From: Sipunculus nudus
Lineage: Eukaryota; Annelida; Sipuncula; Golfingiida; Sipunculidae
Assembly: GCA_026874595.1 (NCBI GenBank)
Contig: CM049313.1
Coordinates: 55,288,159 to 55,352,158 of the forward strand
Reading direction: 5' to 3'
Length of the DNA stretch: 64,000 nucleotides
Shown here: positions 12,750-25,261 of the stretch, one piece after another
Layout: each line of letters opens with the position of its first letter
Numbering within the stretch: the stretch's first letter is position 1
Made by a program: the position numbers and the translations under genes
The notes under the pieces: generated by a model
Database searches by the model: none
Told to the model about the DNA's origin: nothing
What the model saw: the letters and a program-made list of their open reading frames with translations, nothing else

Positions 12750-14300
12750 CCCTGTGACGCTTTTCAGGAGGCGCCTCAGGGATTTTCACTGGCCTGTTAA
12801 GACCGTGGCAAGAGCACATGTCCTGCCCAAAAGACATTTCCGTGAAATACGCGGTCACGCGGGTCCACTATAATCCCCATTGATCCCCCATATCCATTGT
12901 AACGCCTCTAAAGGAATTTTCTCTCTCAAATGGAAGTAAAGGTTTTTAATCCAAAGACCACATGACTCCGCTTTCAATGCGAGGGCTTTTCAGTTTGGTC
13001 AACACCGGTCACTGAGTCCAGTGATGTGACCACCGTTCGACAATTTTTTATGAGTTACAGGTATGTTGATTTTTATACATTCAAAAATATCTTTCCATGA
13101 TAACCATGGTTTCAAAGTTCGGCCAAGGCATGTGTTTTATGAAGTTTTTTTTTTAAAAAAGAAGCCCCACAACTTAATTATCATTCGGGTTGGGTGGGGG
13201 TGGGGTATGCTAGGGTTGGGTAGGGGGGGTTCACATATATTTGTTTAGATCCGTTGTCATGTAAGAAACATGAAAAAATATCACCAGTACATCTTTTAAT
13301 TGATAACAAACTTGAATCTGTAGTCTGGGCGTACAGACCTCCACCAGAATCTCCTTTAATATTAGTTATGTGTTCACGTGTATGCGTGTTATGTGTGAAC
13401 ACTGTCATGCTTCAGTAACACGAGTTCACCTTGCGAGTGGCAGAACAAATAAATACAAATGGGTGGCTTCCACACGGGGACAAAGGAATGGTCCTTTGTC
13501 ATAATGGTTTATGAGAAAATATATATTGTGGTGATTCTTATTACCTTCAAAATGAAATGGACTATTGATATGTCTTTACCCTAAACCTGTAAAAATGTCA
13601 GCAAAACATTTTTCCCCTGTCATGCTTTTTCAGGAGGCGACCTGTAATCCCAACTGAACCCCATTTCCATTATATCGCCTGTTAAGGAATTTTACTCTGT
13701 CAAAAGGAATTAAAGATTTTAAATTCAAGCGCGGAACACATGTCCACCTTAATCTTTTAATGGGGAGCACTTTTCCATTGAGAGGACACAAAGAACTGAG
13801 ACCCTTTTCAAGATCACCGTTTTATAGGTTTATGGGTTTATTATTTTTTATACATTCAGAAGTATCTTTCCATGATAACTATGGTTTTAATAGTTCGGCC
13901 GATTTATGGATTGTTTGAAAACAGTTTTTTTCTAAAGGAAGCCCGGGGGCGGGGGGGGGGGGGATTGCACACACTTCTAAGGGTCCTCAATCTCTTGGGA
14001 ACTTTGGAACCCCCGCCAGAATCTACTAATCAGTCCTTCGTTCATACGTGCACGTTTCATGTAAAACATAGTCATGGTTCAGAAACAAGGGTTCACCAGG
14101 CGAGTGCCAGAACAACTGCATACGAATGGACGGCTTCAACTTGGGGACAGAGGAATAGCCCCTTATAATTATTCCTTTTAGGAAATGTGATTATGGCACT
14201 TAAGAAAAATATATATAATGGTGATTCCGATTACCTCCAAAAATATAATGGATTATGGATATAGTTTTACTCTACCCCTCTACAAATTTTCAGCAAAACC
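12750..14300. repeat. Tandem duplication of a ~0.86-kb segment
   Basis: Copy 1 (about 12750-13615) and copy 2 (about 13616-14300) share in order: CCCCTGT(GA/CA)(C/T)GCTTTTCAGGAGGCG, AAGGAATTTT, TATACATTCA(A/G)AA, ATCTTTCCATGATAAC, a G-rich tract, CCAGAATCTCCT/CTA, GTTCACC-GCGAGTG-CAGAACAA, and TGGTGATTC-ATTACCT. They are diverged with small indels, so the duplication is old. Each copy bears its own G run (13196-13229; 13944-13962). The last ~180 bp of the unit also occurs alone at 7600-7800. Confidence 0.75.
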
Positions 14301-14385
14301 TGTATATTACATTTTGCGTTAATTTGCTGAAAGACAATGGAACGAACCAAGGCTGAAGTGGTTTCTTTGCTAAATGCTTTCATAG

Positions 14386-17304
14386 AAATATATTAACCTG
14401 CTTTCTTTTTATCTGAGAGGGTTGTCCATTTTGCATCAGACCTGCTTATTACATGACAATTTACAGTACTTAAACCAAAACGTTAATACTGTTGGAATAT
14501 ATTTTTCTGGGCCTATCTTATTTCACATTGGCAGCAATACGTTTCGAGTACAAGCAAATTCCACGACATATGCATGTGTATACAAATAACGCATGTGCCT
14601 GTTAACATGCCTTAGACTATACCCTCAACTGACAACACTGAATAAACATCGTGTTTCACGATGTCGCCTGAGCTTCAAATAATACAAAGCATCTTTCATA
14701 TAATTTCACGGTAGAATGCTTCTATATAAAATCGTTATATCTACGATATTTCTCAAGCAACGAAGCTTTCGAACCTATGTTGTTTATCGGGGAAAAAAAC
14801 TTCTCACTTAAAAAATCGTACACCCTGTATATGCCTCACGTATCTTTCCAGAATTTATTTTTTGTGTGATTTAGGAATAGAATAACTTTTCTTTCTATGT
14901 TGATATTTTGGTGGAGGGTGTTCCTGGAAAATTCTAGCAGAAGTAATCTTTATATCGTGTGAGTGAAACACATATAAGTGACAAAACATATATAAGTGAC
15001 AATAGTTCCTGCAAAAACTTTAGGATTAAAATATGCGTCTTTTAGTTCCTATCAGCTCATTACAAAAATATGCATCAGACGGAGCCGTGGATTTTCTATG
15101 GGAACAGCTAGTATACAATTAATCTGATTATAATCAAATAAAAAAGATTAAATTATTAGACTGTTACATATGCTCAAAAAACTGAATCGTTCAATAATAT
15201 AATTATGCATTAATGTATGTAGGTAACAATTACCTGTATTCTGTTTTCCTGCTTATCTATATGTTAATTATAGTTATAATTATAGAAATAAAATCAATAA
15301 TAATGATAATAATAATCATCATCATCATGTCAATTTATACTGCGACTCCAATACTATGTCAGACTACTATAGGACAATTCCTGTTTACATACATATTATG
15401 TACTCTTTGATGTGATTATATATAAGCTTTCCTTGTTAGATATTCACAAAACAGTATTATAATAATAAGACACAACTTCAGTTATACTACCGATCCAGTT
15501 ACTTACACAAAGAGAACTTAAATATTCATTTGCACCTGAAAATGCGCAAATAAGAGCATACGTGACGGGAGTGGGCGTATAGAAGTGGCAACCAACCAAG
15601 AATATTTTCATCAGATGATTATTTCTCGTCTGAAACATATGTGACAAAATAAGGGGTAATAGCGTGGACATATTTCCGGCCGAGGTGTACACCCACGGTC
15701 GCTAGTATGTAGTATTGAGAGAGGCAGAGGCAGTCCGGATACCAAGAGACGAGAGACTGGATCGTGTTTTGTTGAAAAAGCATGCATAATGTCTATGGCA
15801 GGCTGTGTACATTGATTGTGATTGGAATGACCGTGAATGTGCAGTAGGAGTCACCTTGCTCAGACGGCTGGCCTCGTCCGGCCTGATTCATTCTATAGCC
15901 TGTTAATGGCGTTGTGTTTTGAATTAGGGTGAGTAAGGGTTCCAGTATGATAAAATTATTTGTATTTTGTAAACGTGTTGGACTTTATGCTTTCTTTTTA
16001 GAAATGATCCATATTGATCTTAAAAAAAAACTAAAACATTTGCAGACCCCCATATGGCAAATTTCAGAATTGCAGCATGTTTCCTTTAAAAATATCTTGG
16101 ATCCAGATAGTGGTACGGATCACCCCCAAAATTTAATCAATAGTTTCCTGTTTCCCGAACTATCCTTAAAATTCCAGAAATAATTGTTTTAGTTGTGTTG
16201 CTTACACAAACAAAAAATCAATCAAACAAACAAACGCCGCCAAAAACATAACCCCTACCCCTTAGCAGAGTTTATGCTCTTACCATGTTTTTTTCATATA
16301 TAAGCTGTCGTTTAGATTACAGAGTAAACCTCTGATGTCCGATCACCTCTCGGTTACCTCATACCCAGACTTCGTTGTATTTACGGAATAATCTGCACTC
16401 GCCCCAAGGTATTGACATTTCTGTTGGAAATACTCGTTTACCAAGTCGAAAAATACATGTATTCCTTAATAAATTGGCAGTACATTTGGGAGAAAAAACG
16501 GTGTAAAGGTTCATGATAGAAATACTTAAATGTTAAGAACTGTAATAGCACAGTACCAGAGTGTCCGGATCCTAGGTTTTTCTGGAAACCACCACTGTCA
16601 CAGCTCAACAAGTCCTTCAGCATAAATATTCTAGATGAAAAGTTCATGCAAATCTTCTCAAAGAATGGTCCAATTCAATCCCGAAAGCAATCTGTTTTAA
16701 TTCAAAAGTGAAGTTCTGGTAGCAATTCCAAAGGCAAACTGAAGACTTGATAAAATCCGTTAAAAATTTCGAAGAAGATCTAAATGTGCTGCAAATATCA
16801 TAAAGATCCACAAAGTGACTCACATTCTTCTGTGTCCGCTGAAATTTTTCTCTCTACCCTGGCTCTACCACAGCCCCTAGTTATAACTTTTTCACCCAAA
16901 GCTTAGAAACTTCTATTTCACGAACATCCCAAAGAACAATACACACGCGCGATGCATGAACAGACCTGAACATTCCAGACTAGCACGAACACATTTTAGA
17001 TTTGTATGTGATACATTTGAATTCAATATGGAGATGCGCATAGCACAATGGACATTTGGTTGACAAAGCTATAGGAAAATAACAGCGGATCACTCAAAGA
17101 AGATGACTTCCAATATACCACCGTCTCTTGAAACAGCGCGGTGACCGGTACTTTGAGAACGCTCGTTCCTACAACAGATATACCGTACACATATCATTAA
17201 TATCCATTATGATATGGAATAGTACATGATAGGATAGTATAGTATCATTTTTTATAGTCGGTTTAAGTATTGATTAGTACTATGTAATCGCATTTTAGTT
17301 AAGC
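14386..17304. other. No gene seen
   Basis: Anonymous AT-rich DNA with simple ATA/ATC-rich sequence near 15260-15330. ORFs of 60-84 codons occur on both strands without recognisable domains or splice context. Confidence 0.55.
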
Positions 17305-18081
17305 CACTCTAGACTTTTCTGCAGATCCACATAGCCCGCGGGTTACTTCTGATTGTTTCGCAAAACTGAGGAGCCCAAATGCTGTTTCTTATTGTTCGGC
17401 AGATCTTTACCTCATGGACTACTTCTGATGGTTTCGGAGATATTGATATCCCATATGCCATGTCATACTGTTTCGCAGATCCTTGTAGTCCGTGGACCAC
17501 TTCTGATTGTTTTGGAAGATCCTTAGAGCCGATTTGCAACTTTTGGTTGTTCTGCAGATCTTAAAAGCCCATGAAAAATTTTCTGATTGTTTCGAAGATC
17601 TTTTTAGCCTATGGTCCACATATAATTGATCCTAAGATCTTAATAGTCCAAGCTCTACATATGATTGTTCTGCAGATCGTTATAGCCAATGAGACATTTC
17701 CTGATTGTTTCGAAGATCCTTATAGCCTATGATCAACATCTGATTGATTCTAAGATCTTTAAAGTCCAGGCTCTACTTCTGACTGTTCTGAAGATCTTTA
17801 TAGCCCATGATCCACATCTGATTGTCCTAAGTTCTTTGTAGTTAACGCGCCACTTCTGATTGTTCCGCAGATCCTTATAGCCCATGGGCCACTTTTGATC
17901 GTTCCGAAGATCCCTTAAGCCAAAGAATTGGCCAATTCTGACGGTTCCGAAGTCTTTATAGCGCATTAGCCACTTTAGATTGTTCCAAAGATTCTTAAAA
18001 CCCATTGGCCAATTATGATTGTTCCGAACATCTTTATAGCCCATGGGTCACATCTGACTGTTCCGAAGATCGTTATAGCCC
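17305..18081. repeat. ~39-bp minisatellite, left block
   Basis: About 19-20 diverged units of the type TTCTGATTGTTCCGAAGATC followed by a (C)TTATAGCCCATGGGCCAC-like half. Unit length is mostly 38-41 bp. The small ORFs in this block, on both strands, are products of the repeat period and not genes. Confidence 0.85.
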
Positions 18082-18518
18082 TGTTACGGCCCCTATTGTA
18101 TCAACGTCCCCTATTGTATTAATTATTTCATTATTTCATTTTTATTACATTATTTATTGTAAATAAACATTTATATTGCTTAATTTAAAAAGATTGATAA
18201 GACGTACCATTACAATATCGCACTTAAATGCTGATATACCTTGCTGAAAACAAATTATTCATATTATCAAGATCAAAGCTATCGATATATCCGTTGTTCC
18301 ACAGTAGGCCTAAGCATTTTTTTTTTTGTGTGCAAAAACCCTTGCAACCGCAACTCCTAACGTAATAGAAATGTTATAACAATAGGAGTTGCAAATACAA
18401 CCCCTATTGTAATAATTATAACAAAAGTGCACGGTAACATATGAGAAACAGCTCATTTGTAACCCCTTTTGTAATAATTATTACATCATGGGAGGTTATT
18501 ACAATTGGGGCCGTAACA
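18082..18518. mobile_element. 437-bp non-autonomous TIR element inserted in a minisatellite
   Basis: Ends are TGTTACGGCCCCTATTGTA (18082-18100) and its inverted partner at 18500-18518 with one mismatch in 19. Internal copies of ACCCCTATTGTAATAATTA-like motifs and a GCAACTCCT/AGGAGTTGC inverted pair lie near the right end. There is no coding capacity. The array on both sides is the same ~39-bp minisatellite, so the insertion is visible directly. TAGC occurs on both sides (18076-18079 and 18519-18522) but is offset by two bases on the left, so a 4-bp target duplication is possible, not proven. Confidence 0.8.
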
Positions 18519-18730
18519 TAGCATATGGGACACTTTTGTTCGCAGATCTTAACGACCACGGGTTTGTTGGTTGCACCACAGATCTTCATGCCCTACGGTT
18601 TTCCTTAAATGTTCCACATGTCCTAAGTGCTCACGGGGTCACTATTGGTTGTTCCATAGATGCTCAAAGGGTTAGTTTATGTTGTTTACTCATATTCTCA
18701 GTACCCATGGGCCACTTGGACCACACCGCC
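18519..18730. repeat. ~39-bp minisatellite, right block
   Basis: Continues the array interrupted by the 18082-18518 element, with recognisable but more diverged units (GTTCCATAGATGCTCAAAGG, CCCATGGGCCACTTGGACC). Confidence 0.7.
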
Positions 18731-18799
18731 TGGCGTGCCTTCTGGTTACAAGATTTTATTTATTCTCAATCAGTTGGCAGCTACATCTACGATCACTGA

Positions 18800-20413
18800 C
18801 AAAGATACTCTTATAATTAAATAATCAATTATTATTAGTAGTTGTATTATTAGTGTTATTATTAATTTTCTTAATTTTATTATAATTATTATTATTATTA
18901 TTATTATTATGATGAAAATTGCATTGACAATGATAAGTTACAGTAATAAGTATAACCTTTGTCATTGTTTTAATTAGAACACTAATTGCCATTTCGTATT
19001 TGATTCCTGTTGAGTGAACCGCAATGGTCTATGAAAAACAAAATGTCTTAAGGAAATTTAATTTGGACAGGGAATCATTTTTCAGCGCTTTTACTCACGC
19101 TAGGCGGATCTAATACTCGGTGTTCGGAGGTGGAAGAGGACTCTTAAGATCTGACAAAAAGTCGGTAACAACCACGGTACATTGATCTGTATTGATCTGC
19201 AGGTGCCGTGCCGTTAATATTCTGATCTCTCCGAGACCATACAGTCTGAACCATGGCCCCATTCATTGCGGCTGTGATGTGTTGATGGCGTGATATGTTA
19301 TAAGAAAACACTTACATTGTACCATTCATCGAACACGTCCGCTTCTGAGCAGCAGTTTATTGCCGTCAGCGGACTGGGGCGTACAGGAGAACGTGTGACC
19401 ACCCCTTTAAACCGCTCAGCGATCCCCTCATTGCCGGGGGATTTCTGCTACAACAGATCGCAGAGAGGCACATGTGCGTAGTCCGTCACCTCAAGGGTCT
19501 TCTCAGTTGATCCTGATCTACATTTCGGACATGGTTCTAAAATCTTAAAAAAAATCACACAGCCTTTATGGAAACAAGTCTACCTGTGTAGTTTTGCGAT
19601 TTCTTTCAATACATTTTAATCGTTTCTTACTTTTGAATCAAGATGACTTGGAATTGTCAATATACGTTTAGTACCGTTTTTTATCGACTATAATTTTTTT
19701 GATTACCCTTGAAATGTCTTCTATTGGTCTGAAAGGGATATGTCTATGAATTTGCAGCTCGGTCTTTAAGACTGGTTTTAAGGAGCCCTGCAAATAAGAG
19801 AAAAGGATTAATGTTAACTAAAAGTAAACAGAGCAATACAAAGTGTATACATAAAACAATATTATATATTTCAGGAGAGCGGAGGTAAGCGTCTGTAAGT
19901 CTCGAAGTCTCTTTCGGACGCTCAGCTCTTGAGGTCCAAGGGCCCGATGGGACTGTACAACCGAGAGGATCAAGCAGTGCCCTGGTAGCAGTCACTGATT
20001 ATTGTTGGCTGTCTCAAACAAACTAGTAAATTGTGTAAACACTGCGCTGACAACAAACACTAACAATTCCCTATAATCAAGCCATCATTTAATGACACTA
20101 TTTTCAATCATAAAATGATACGATAATGCTATAAAATACATAAATGATCTACAGTTTCACACCAAACTCTGATGGGACTCTCAAACATTTTGGTCTGACC
20201 TTCTATTTCCTATTGAATGCCCTGTAATATATATATATATATATATGCAGAATTTTTGGCAGGCATTTCATGACTAATTAGTTACTCTTCAGATGTTGTA
20301 GCCTTATACTGCCTGCAGAAAACTTATTTTAGTTCTTTCTATACAACATAGAAATGCTCTGGTCAACCATCGAGCACTGAGTTTTTGCAACAAATTATGA
20401 CTATATACAACTG

Positions 20414-20465
<52 letters not shown>

Positions 20466-23409
20466 TATATGTGTGTGTGTGTGTGTGTGTACATGCATAT
20501 ATATATATGCATTTATTTATTAGTGAATGCAGTGCTACATTTATGATGTAATATTCATAATTCAAGGATATTTACTATTGACAACATCAAATATCAGCCA
20601 TTTTATAAATGGTAATTATATATGACACGTAAATGAAGCAGACACATACAGGAATGTTTGATGTTATTTATAAATGTTTGAAATGATCACTGTTGCAAAA
20701 GAACGAAGGCGATTTATTTAGCAACAAGGCCATTAGACAATAACATTTAAGCAGTTACAGTAACACCATTAACTTGGTGAAAGATCGCATGCTGATTCCT
20801 GTCCTAACTTCCGTTATTTGGTGAAATGATACCCATTCATGCACACATTAAGTTTTATAACCCTGTTAAAATGGCTTTATAACGTAATAATTATGAGCAT
20901 TAATGGGAGTACAAACAAAATATTAATGAAGTCATGATAACAAGTTTTGATTAACCAAATGCTTCCATGTAGACATGAATTACATTCGAACGAAATCGTA
21001 ATGAGAAACAAATTCACGCTACTGAATTATTGATTGTTTTCAACTCATAGAGGTATTGTTTTCTAAGGAGCTTGCTGTTCATTAGCTGGGCATTGGGATG
21101 TTATATACTATAGTCCGTTTCATCCCCTCATGTCCACCTGTTTTTTGCTATGAAAATTTTTATTAGTAACATTTCAAGGGAAACAATTACAGTGTAGAAG
21201 AGAGGACTACAGAACCTAATTTTCAACAATGTAACTAAATTCCTACCTTATGCCAATTTTAAGTAACAGAATTTTCTGAAAATATGAGAAATCAGTCTAC
21301 ATTTTACAACATATCAGACCCACTTATGGCGGTCAAGGTCATTGGTCACATGCAAAAACAGCCTCCACTGACAGCTGCTGATTGGATGATCTCATGTAAA
21401 CACTCTAAAAAAATTAACCAGCTAAAACAAAGATGGCTACTTATGGAGGGACACACCATATCTGCCAGATCATGATAAGGAGACTTAAATGTTGTGAAAC
21501 ATAAACCGGGGATTTACTGTAAAATTCTTAACTGCCACATTAGGTTGTCACTTCCATATCTTGTTTCCTTGGAAAATATTGAAAAATATAAACTTTGAAG
21601 TAAATCATCTACGAAAAACAGGTGGACAGCAGGTGGTGAAATGGACTATAGTACATCATGATACAAAGAGAAGGTATCAGGACCCCCTTTATCAGGGTTG
21701 GCTTATGTTGCGAGAGAAATTCAACACTCTGCACAAAATGTTCACAAAATTTTGCGATCCGTGGTTTTCTTTTGTGATTCTTGACTATTGTACACATGTA
21801 AACATTTTTTACCAAAATATACTAAGGACATTTGTTCAGCAGTTTTCTTTTTCAATAATTTTTGGTGGGGTAACCGCCTAAAGATTTAATGCTAACTTAG
21901 TAAGTATATGTACATCTGCAGGATTCCATTCCGGTTTCGGACCACGTGACAGTTCAGTAACTCACGCTTCCTCTCACTTTATATCCTAGTTTTAACCAGG
22001 CCTGCTTACTACTGCACCTGCGGGCCCTAGGTGTGAAATCTTCCCCACTAATGGGCCACCGAGCACCCAAGAAAGATCACTCGTTTGTGAGTGAAACACG
22101 GCCCTGGTAAGCCTGCAGAGCGCTCACTCTGGGGGCCGACCGTGAAAAGTCACACCGCCTCGGCTGAGATTAGGATTTTGGGTGTTCACAATGATATCCA
22201 TGGAATAGGATGGACGGCCGTTGAAAAGCATTTTCCGTGTGACTTACGTAACGGTTCAAGAAGGCCCATCGGTCCAATAGAAAGCCCACTGGGTCTTGAA
22301 TTCTTGCTTAGATGTTTCCGCGATCTTTCCTCACCGTCGTATTTTCCCCCGGTGATTCCCGATCGTTCCCGATGTGATTCAAGTGAACAAGCCAATATCA
22401 CCTACTACACTTTAATAACTGGATTGATACGCCATTCATACGCCAGACTTGACCGATGGACCGGAGCTCAAAAGCGGTATCCACTCCAATCACAATAATA
22501 ATTCTGATGCGGGATAAAAAAATATCGATGCATGTGATGGCTTAGAAACCAACCCTTTTTAGCTTATAAACTCCCTGTGTCCTCAAAGTATCGGCATTTA
22601 TCGATAATCGATTTTATTATTCACCCTATAACCGAACCCTAAGCCAACCCATAGTAACTGGGCACACGTCTTTGGTTTTATGTTACTTACACATATTTTT
22701 TTCGGGGTATTTTTTCCCCTTCTTGTTTTATCTTTCAAAGAAATCTTTGCAGGAACTGACAATACTAAATTTCCATTCATTAATCCATGAATGAAAATTT
22801 ATTGCATTTTTTGTTATTTATATGCACCATGTCAAGAATTTCAATTTTGTATCCATCCTGCAATTGTAAAAGTTTACATATTAAATATCAATCGTTTTTT
22901 TAATGGCTACTTGCTCCATAACTTTGCTATGAGTACATTTTTTTATATTTTCTTGCTGAAATGGCATATTCGGAGAAATGTTATTTCATATATTATGTCA
23001 GGACTCGCTCAGGATAATCACTTATTTAATTATTATATGAGCACCAATTTCACCACTCAAAAAAGGGTGATTTAGGCGTAAATTAACAAAAATAAAACAC
23101 TATAAAAGGGTTATTTCTCCAGTAAGGATGGTTAAACCTCTTGTCTCATCCCTCAGGATCCGCCCCTGTAAGTCACCCGATTTAAACAGAAATAAGAGAA
23201 GACTTGCAGTGTGTATCAATGAAGATGCAGTTAATGTTATTGTCACGATTACATTACGGCTGGACACATTTAATTATGAGGACAGATTCAGGCCTGTTTA
23301 TGTCATTTTTCTATATAAACAAATCTGAACAAAGTCAATTTTGCCCATTGCATGCCAAGCATACATGTGAAAGCAAATCTTCTAAAAAAAAACACGTTTT
23401 CCCCTATTC
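18800..23409. other. No gene recognised; (TA)n/(TG)n at 20417-20490
   Basis: ATT-rich simple sequence at 18830-18910, short (TA)n at 20227-20246, and (TA)n(TG)n at 20417-20490. The interval 21930-22500 is GC-richer and has an open frame 22091-22498 (136 codons, starting at GTG). It shows no domain, so it is not called a gene. Confidence 0.5.
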
Positions 23410-23780
23410 AGATAAAGGGGCACAATCACCTATCTGACATCTTTATAAACTAAAAGCAATCCCGTGGAGCTTTTATAAAGATAGGCTAGAAAACGTTGAT
23501 ACAAACGCACAAGGGTGCTTGTTTTGTTTATATAAACGTGTTTATAATATGTGGGAGTCCGAAAAAATAATGAAAAAAATTCAACAAGGGCATCATGCAG
23601 CAAGTCAAATAAGCCAGTGCTTTGCTAATGGCGTTTTACAAGTGACTTTTATACATTCGCATATATGCAAACTACCACCTTATGTTACATGTTTTACCCG
23701 TTGATTAACACAGCTGTGTTAACAAACACGTTTTTAATAAAAAAAAACAAGTTCATACATCCTTCACATAGTTGTAATAA
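23410..23780 (+). repeat. Dispersed repeat, copy 2
   Basis: Partner of 5970-6290. A short related stretch (AAAGGGGCCCAATCACCTAT) also occurs at 48708. Small ORFs in this interval show no domain. Confidence 0.6.
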
Positions 23781-24137
23781 GAATGTCATACCCAGTATTT
23801 CCCTCCCTTGGATTAATAATACGTACACAGAGGAAGCCAGCAATCACATAAATTATTTTTCAGAAGTTAGTTGAATGGGCAGCTTTCAAAGTTTCAGTCA
23901 ACCTTTAAAACACCCGATCTCCACGCGAAGTCCATTTGTCATTCTTCATGTCCTCGTCCTGTCTTTTATATATTTGATTATAATCCCCTTACTTGTTCAA
24001 CTGACTTCATACTGCTGTCTGATATCATACTGCATCATTATATCTTCTTCCCAATCCACACAGTCTCCTTCTGAGTTTCCATGCAGCTTCATCATAATTC
24101 TTCAGCTAAAAAGTGTCCGAATGGTTATACACATGAA

Positions 24138-24195
<58 letters not shown>
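24138..24195. repeat. (CT)n microsatellite
   Basis: Nearly pure CT run with one CCCT interruption. Confidence 0.95.
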
Positions 24196-24200
<5 letters not shown>

Positions 24201-24857
24201 CATGGCATTTGTTACTGAATGTTACTGAACATATTTTTAACGTCAGGTTCAACCGAACAAAGTTTCGAAATAAAAGTTGTTACTATAATACAATTAAACA
24301 TATCTTGAGGTCTAAATGGTTCATTCCTAATTCACATATGCATGATAAATGACTGATGATTAACATTTCAAATTTGATTAACGACATGAAAACTAATCTA
24401 TTTGAGAGATACGCAGACAAATAGCTCGATCGTGCAAGATTGATAAAAACAGAGCATCTACAAATCCCCAAGATGCTCCCATTTCAATTTTAAAACCCGA
24501 CCACGAGCGGTTCAGTTTTAATTTCAACCGCTGGTACGTCCGGATAACTTGGTCGCCGGGGGCATGCTGGGAGATTAATAACTCTCTTGGCTCATGTCCA
24601 AGTGCCATCGCCTGCGTCACCTTACCATGGCAACCATTCAAAGGGCATTATAATAAATTGCACTGACAGAGAGCACCTGGATTAATTACCCACGGTGTGA
24701 TTGGGTCCTGCCTATAAACAGCAGGCCTTTGTATAGATACTAGTGGAAGGTCTCCTGGGGCTACGCTTTTTCATGAATGTTTCATATTCGGTATACATGG
24801 AAGTTAATACCATTATCTCCGTGATCCCTTAATATCCTCCAGTGAAATAGCGCGACA

Positions 24858-24859
<2 letters not shown>

Positions 24860-24925
<66 letters not shown>

Positions 24926-24931
24926 ATATAT
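24860..24931. repeat. (TA)n microsatellite at SINE-fragment tail
   Basis: TA run with one TTTA interruption, adjoining the minus-strand SINE fragment at 24932. Confidence 0.9.
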
Positions 24932-25012
24932 AACTCGAATATGAACTCAGTAACGATGAGAACCGAACCCACGACCTTACGATTGCCGGCCGGTCGCGGC
25001 AGTGAACCGACT
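24932..25012 (-). mobile_element. tRNA-SINE fragment joined to (TA)n
   Basis: The minus strand reads GGCAATCGTAAGGTCGTGGG then TTCGGTTCTC, the B-box half of a tRNA-derived SINE, and then runs into the (TA)n at 24860-24931. The head is short or diverged, and the family differs from the other two copies. Confidence 0.45.
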
Positions 25013-25070
25013 TTTATGTGTATGCATGTTTGATTTCTATATACAATGAACCAGCATGGCTATTCATTCA

Positions 25071-25149
<79 letters not shown>

Positions 25150-25203
25150 CTATATACATATATATAATTAGTTATATTTAGTTTTAAATAGTTACATATA
25201 TAA

Positions 25204-25259
<56 letters not shown>
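25071..25259. repeat. Compound (CT)n(TA)n plus second (TA)n
   Basis: (CT)n to 25102, (TA)n to 25142, TGTGTG, about 60 bp of TA-rich sequence, then (TA)n 25207-25259. Confidence 0.9.

Positions 25260-25261
<2 letters not shown>

Noticed and set aside
17309-18044. ORFs with repeated NNQKW-PMGYKDLRN motif on the minus strand
   Set aside because: Translation of the ~39-bp minisatellite, which is a multiple of three in many units; no start context and diverged units break the frame.
22091-22498. 136-codon open frame in a GC-richer stretch
   Set aside because: It starts at GTG, not ATG, has a competing open frame on the other strand, no recognisable domain and no convincing splice sites. It may be an exon or a CpG-rich regulatory patch; RNA-seq would decide.
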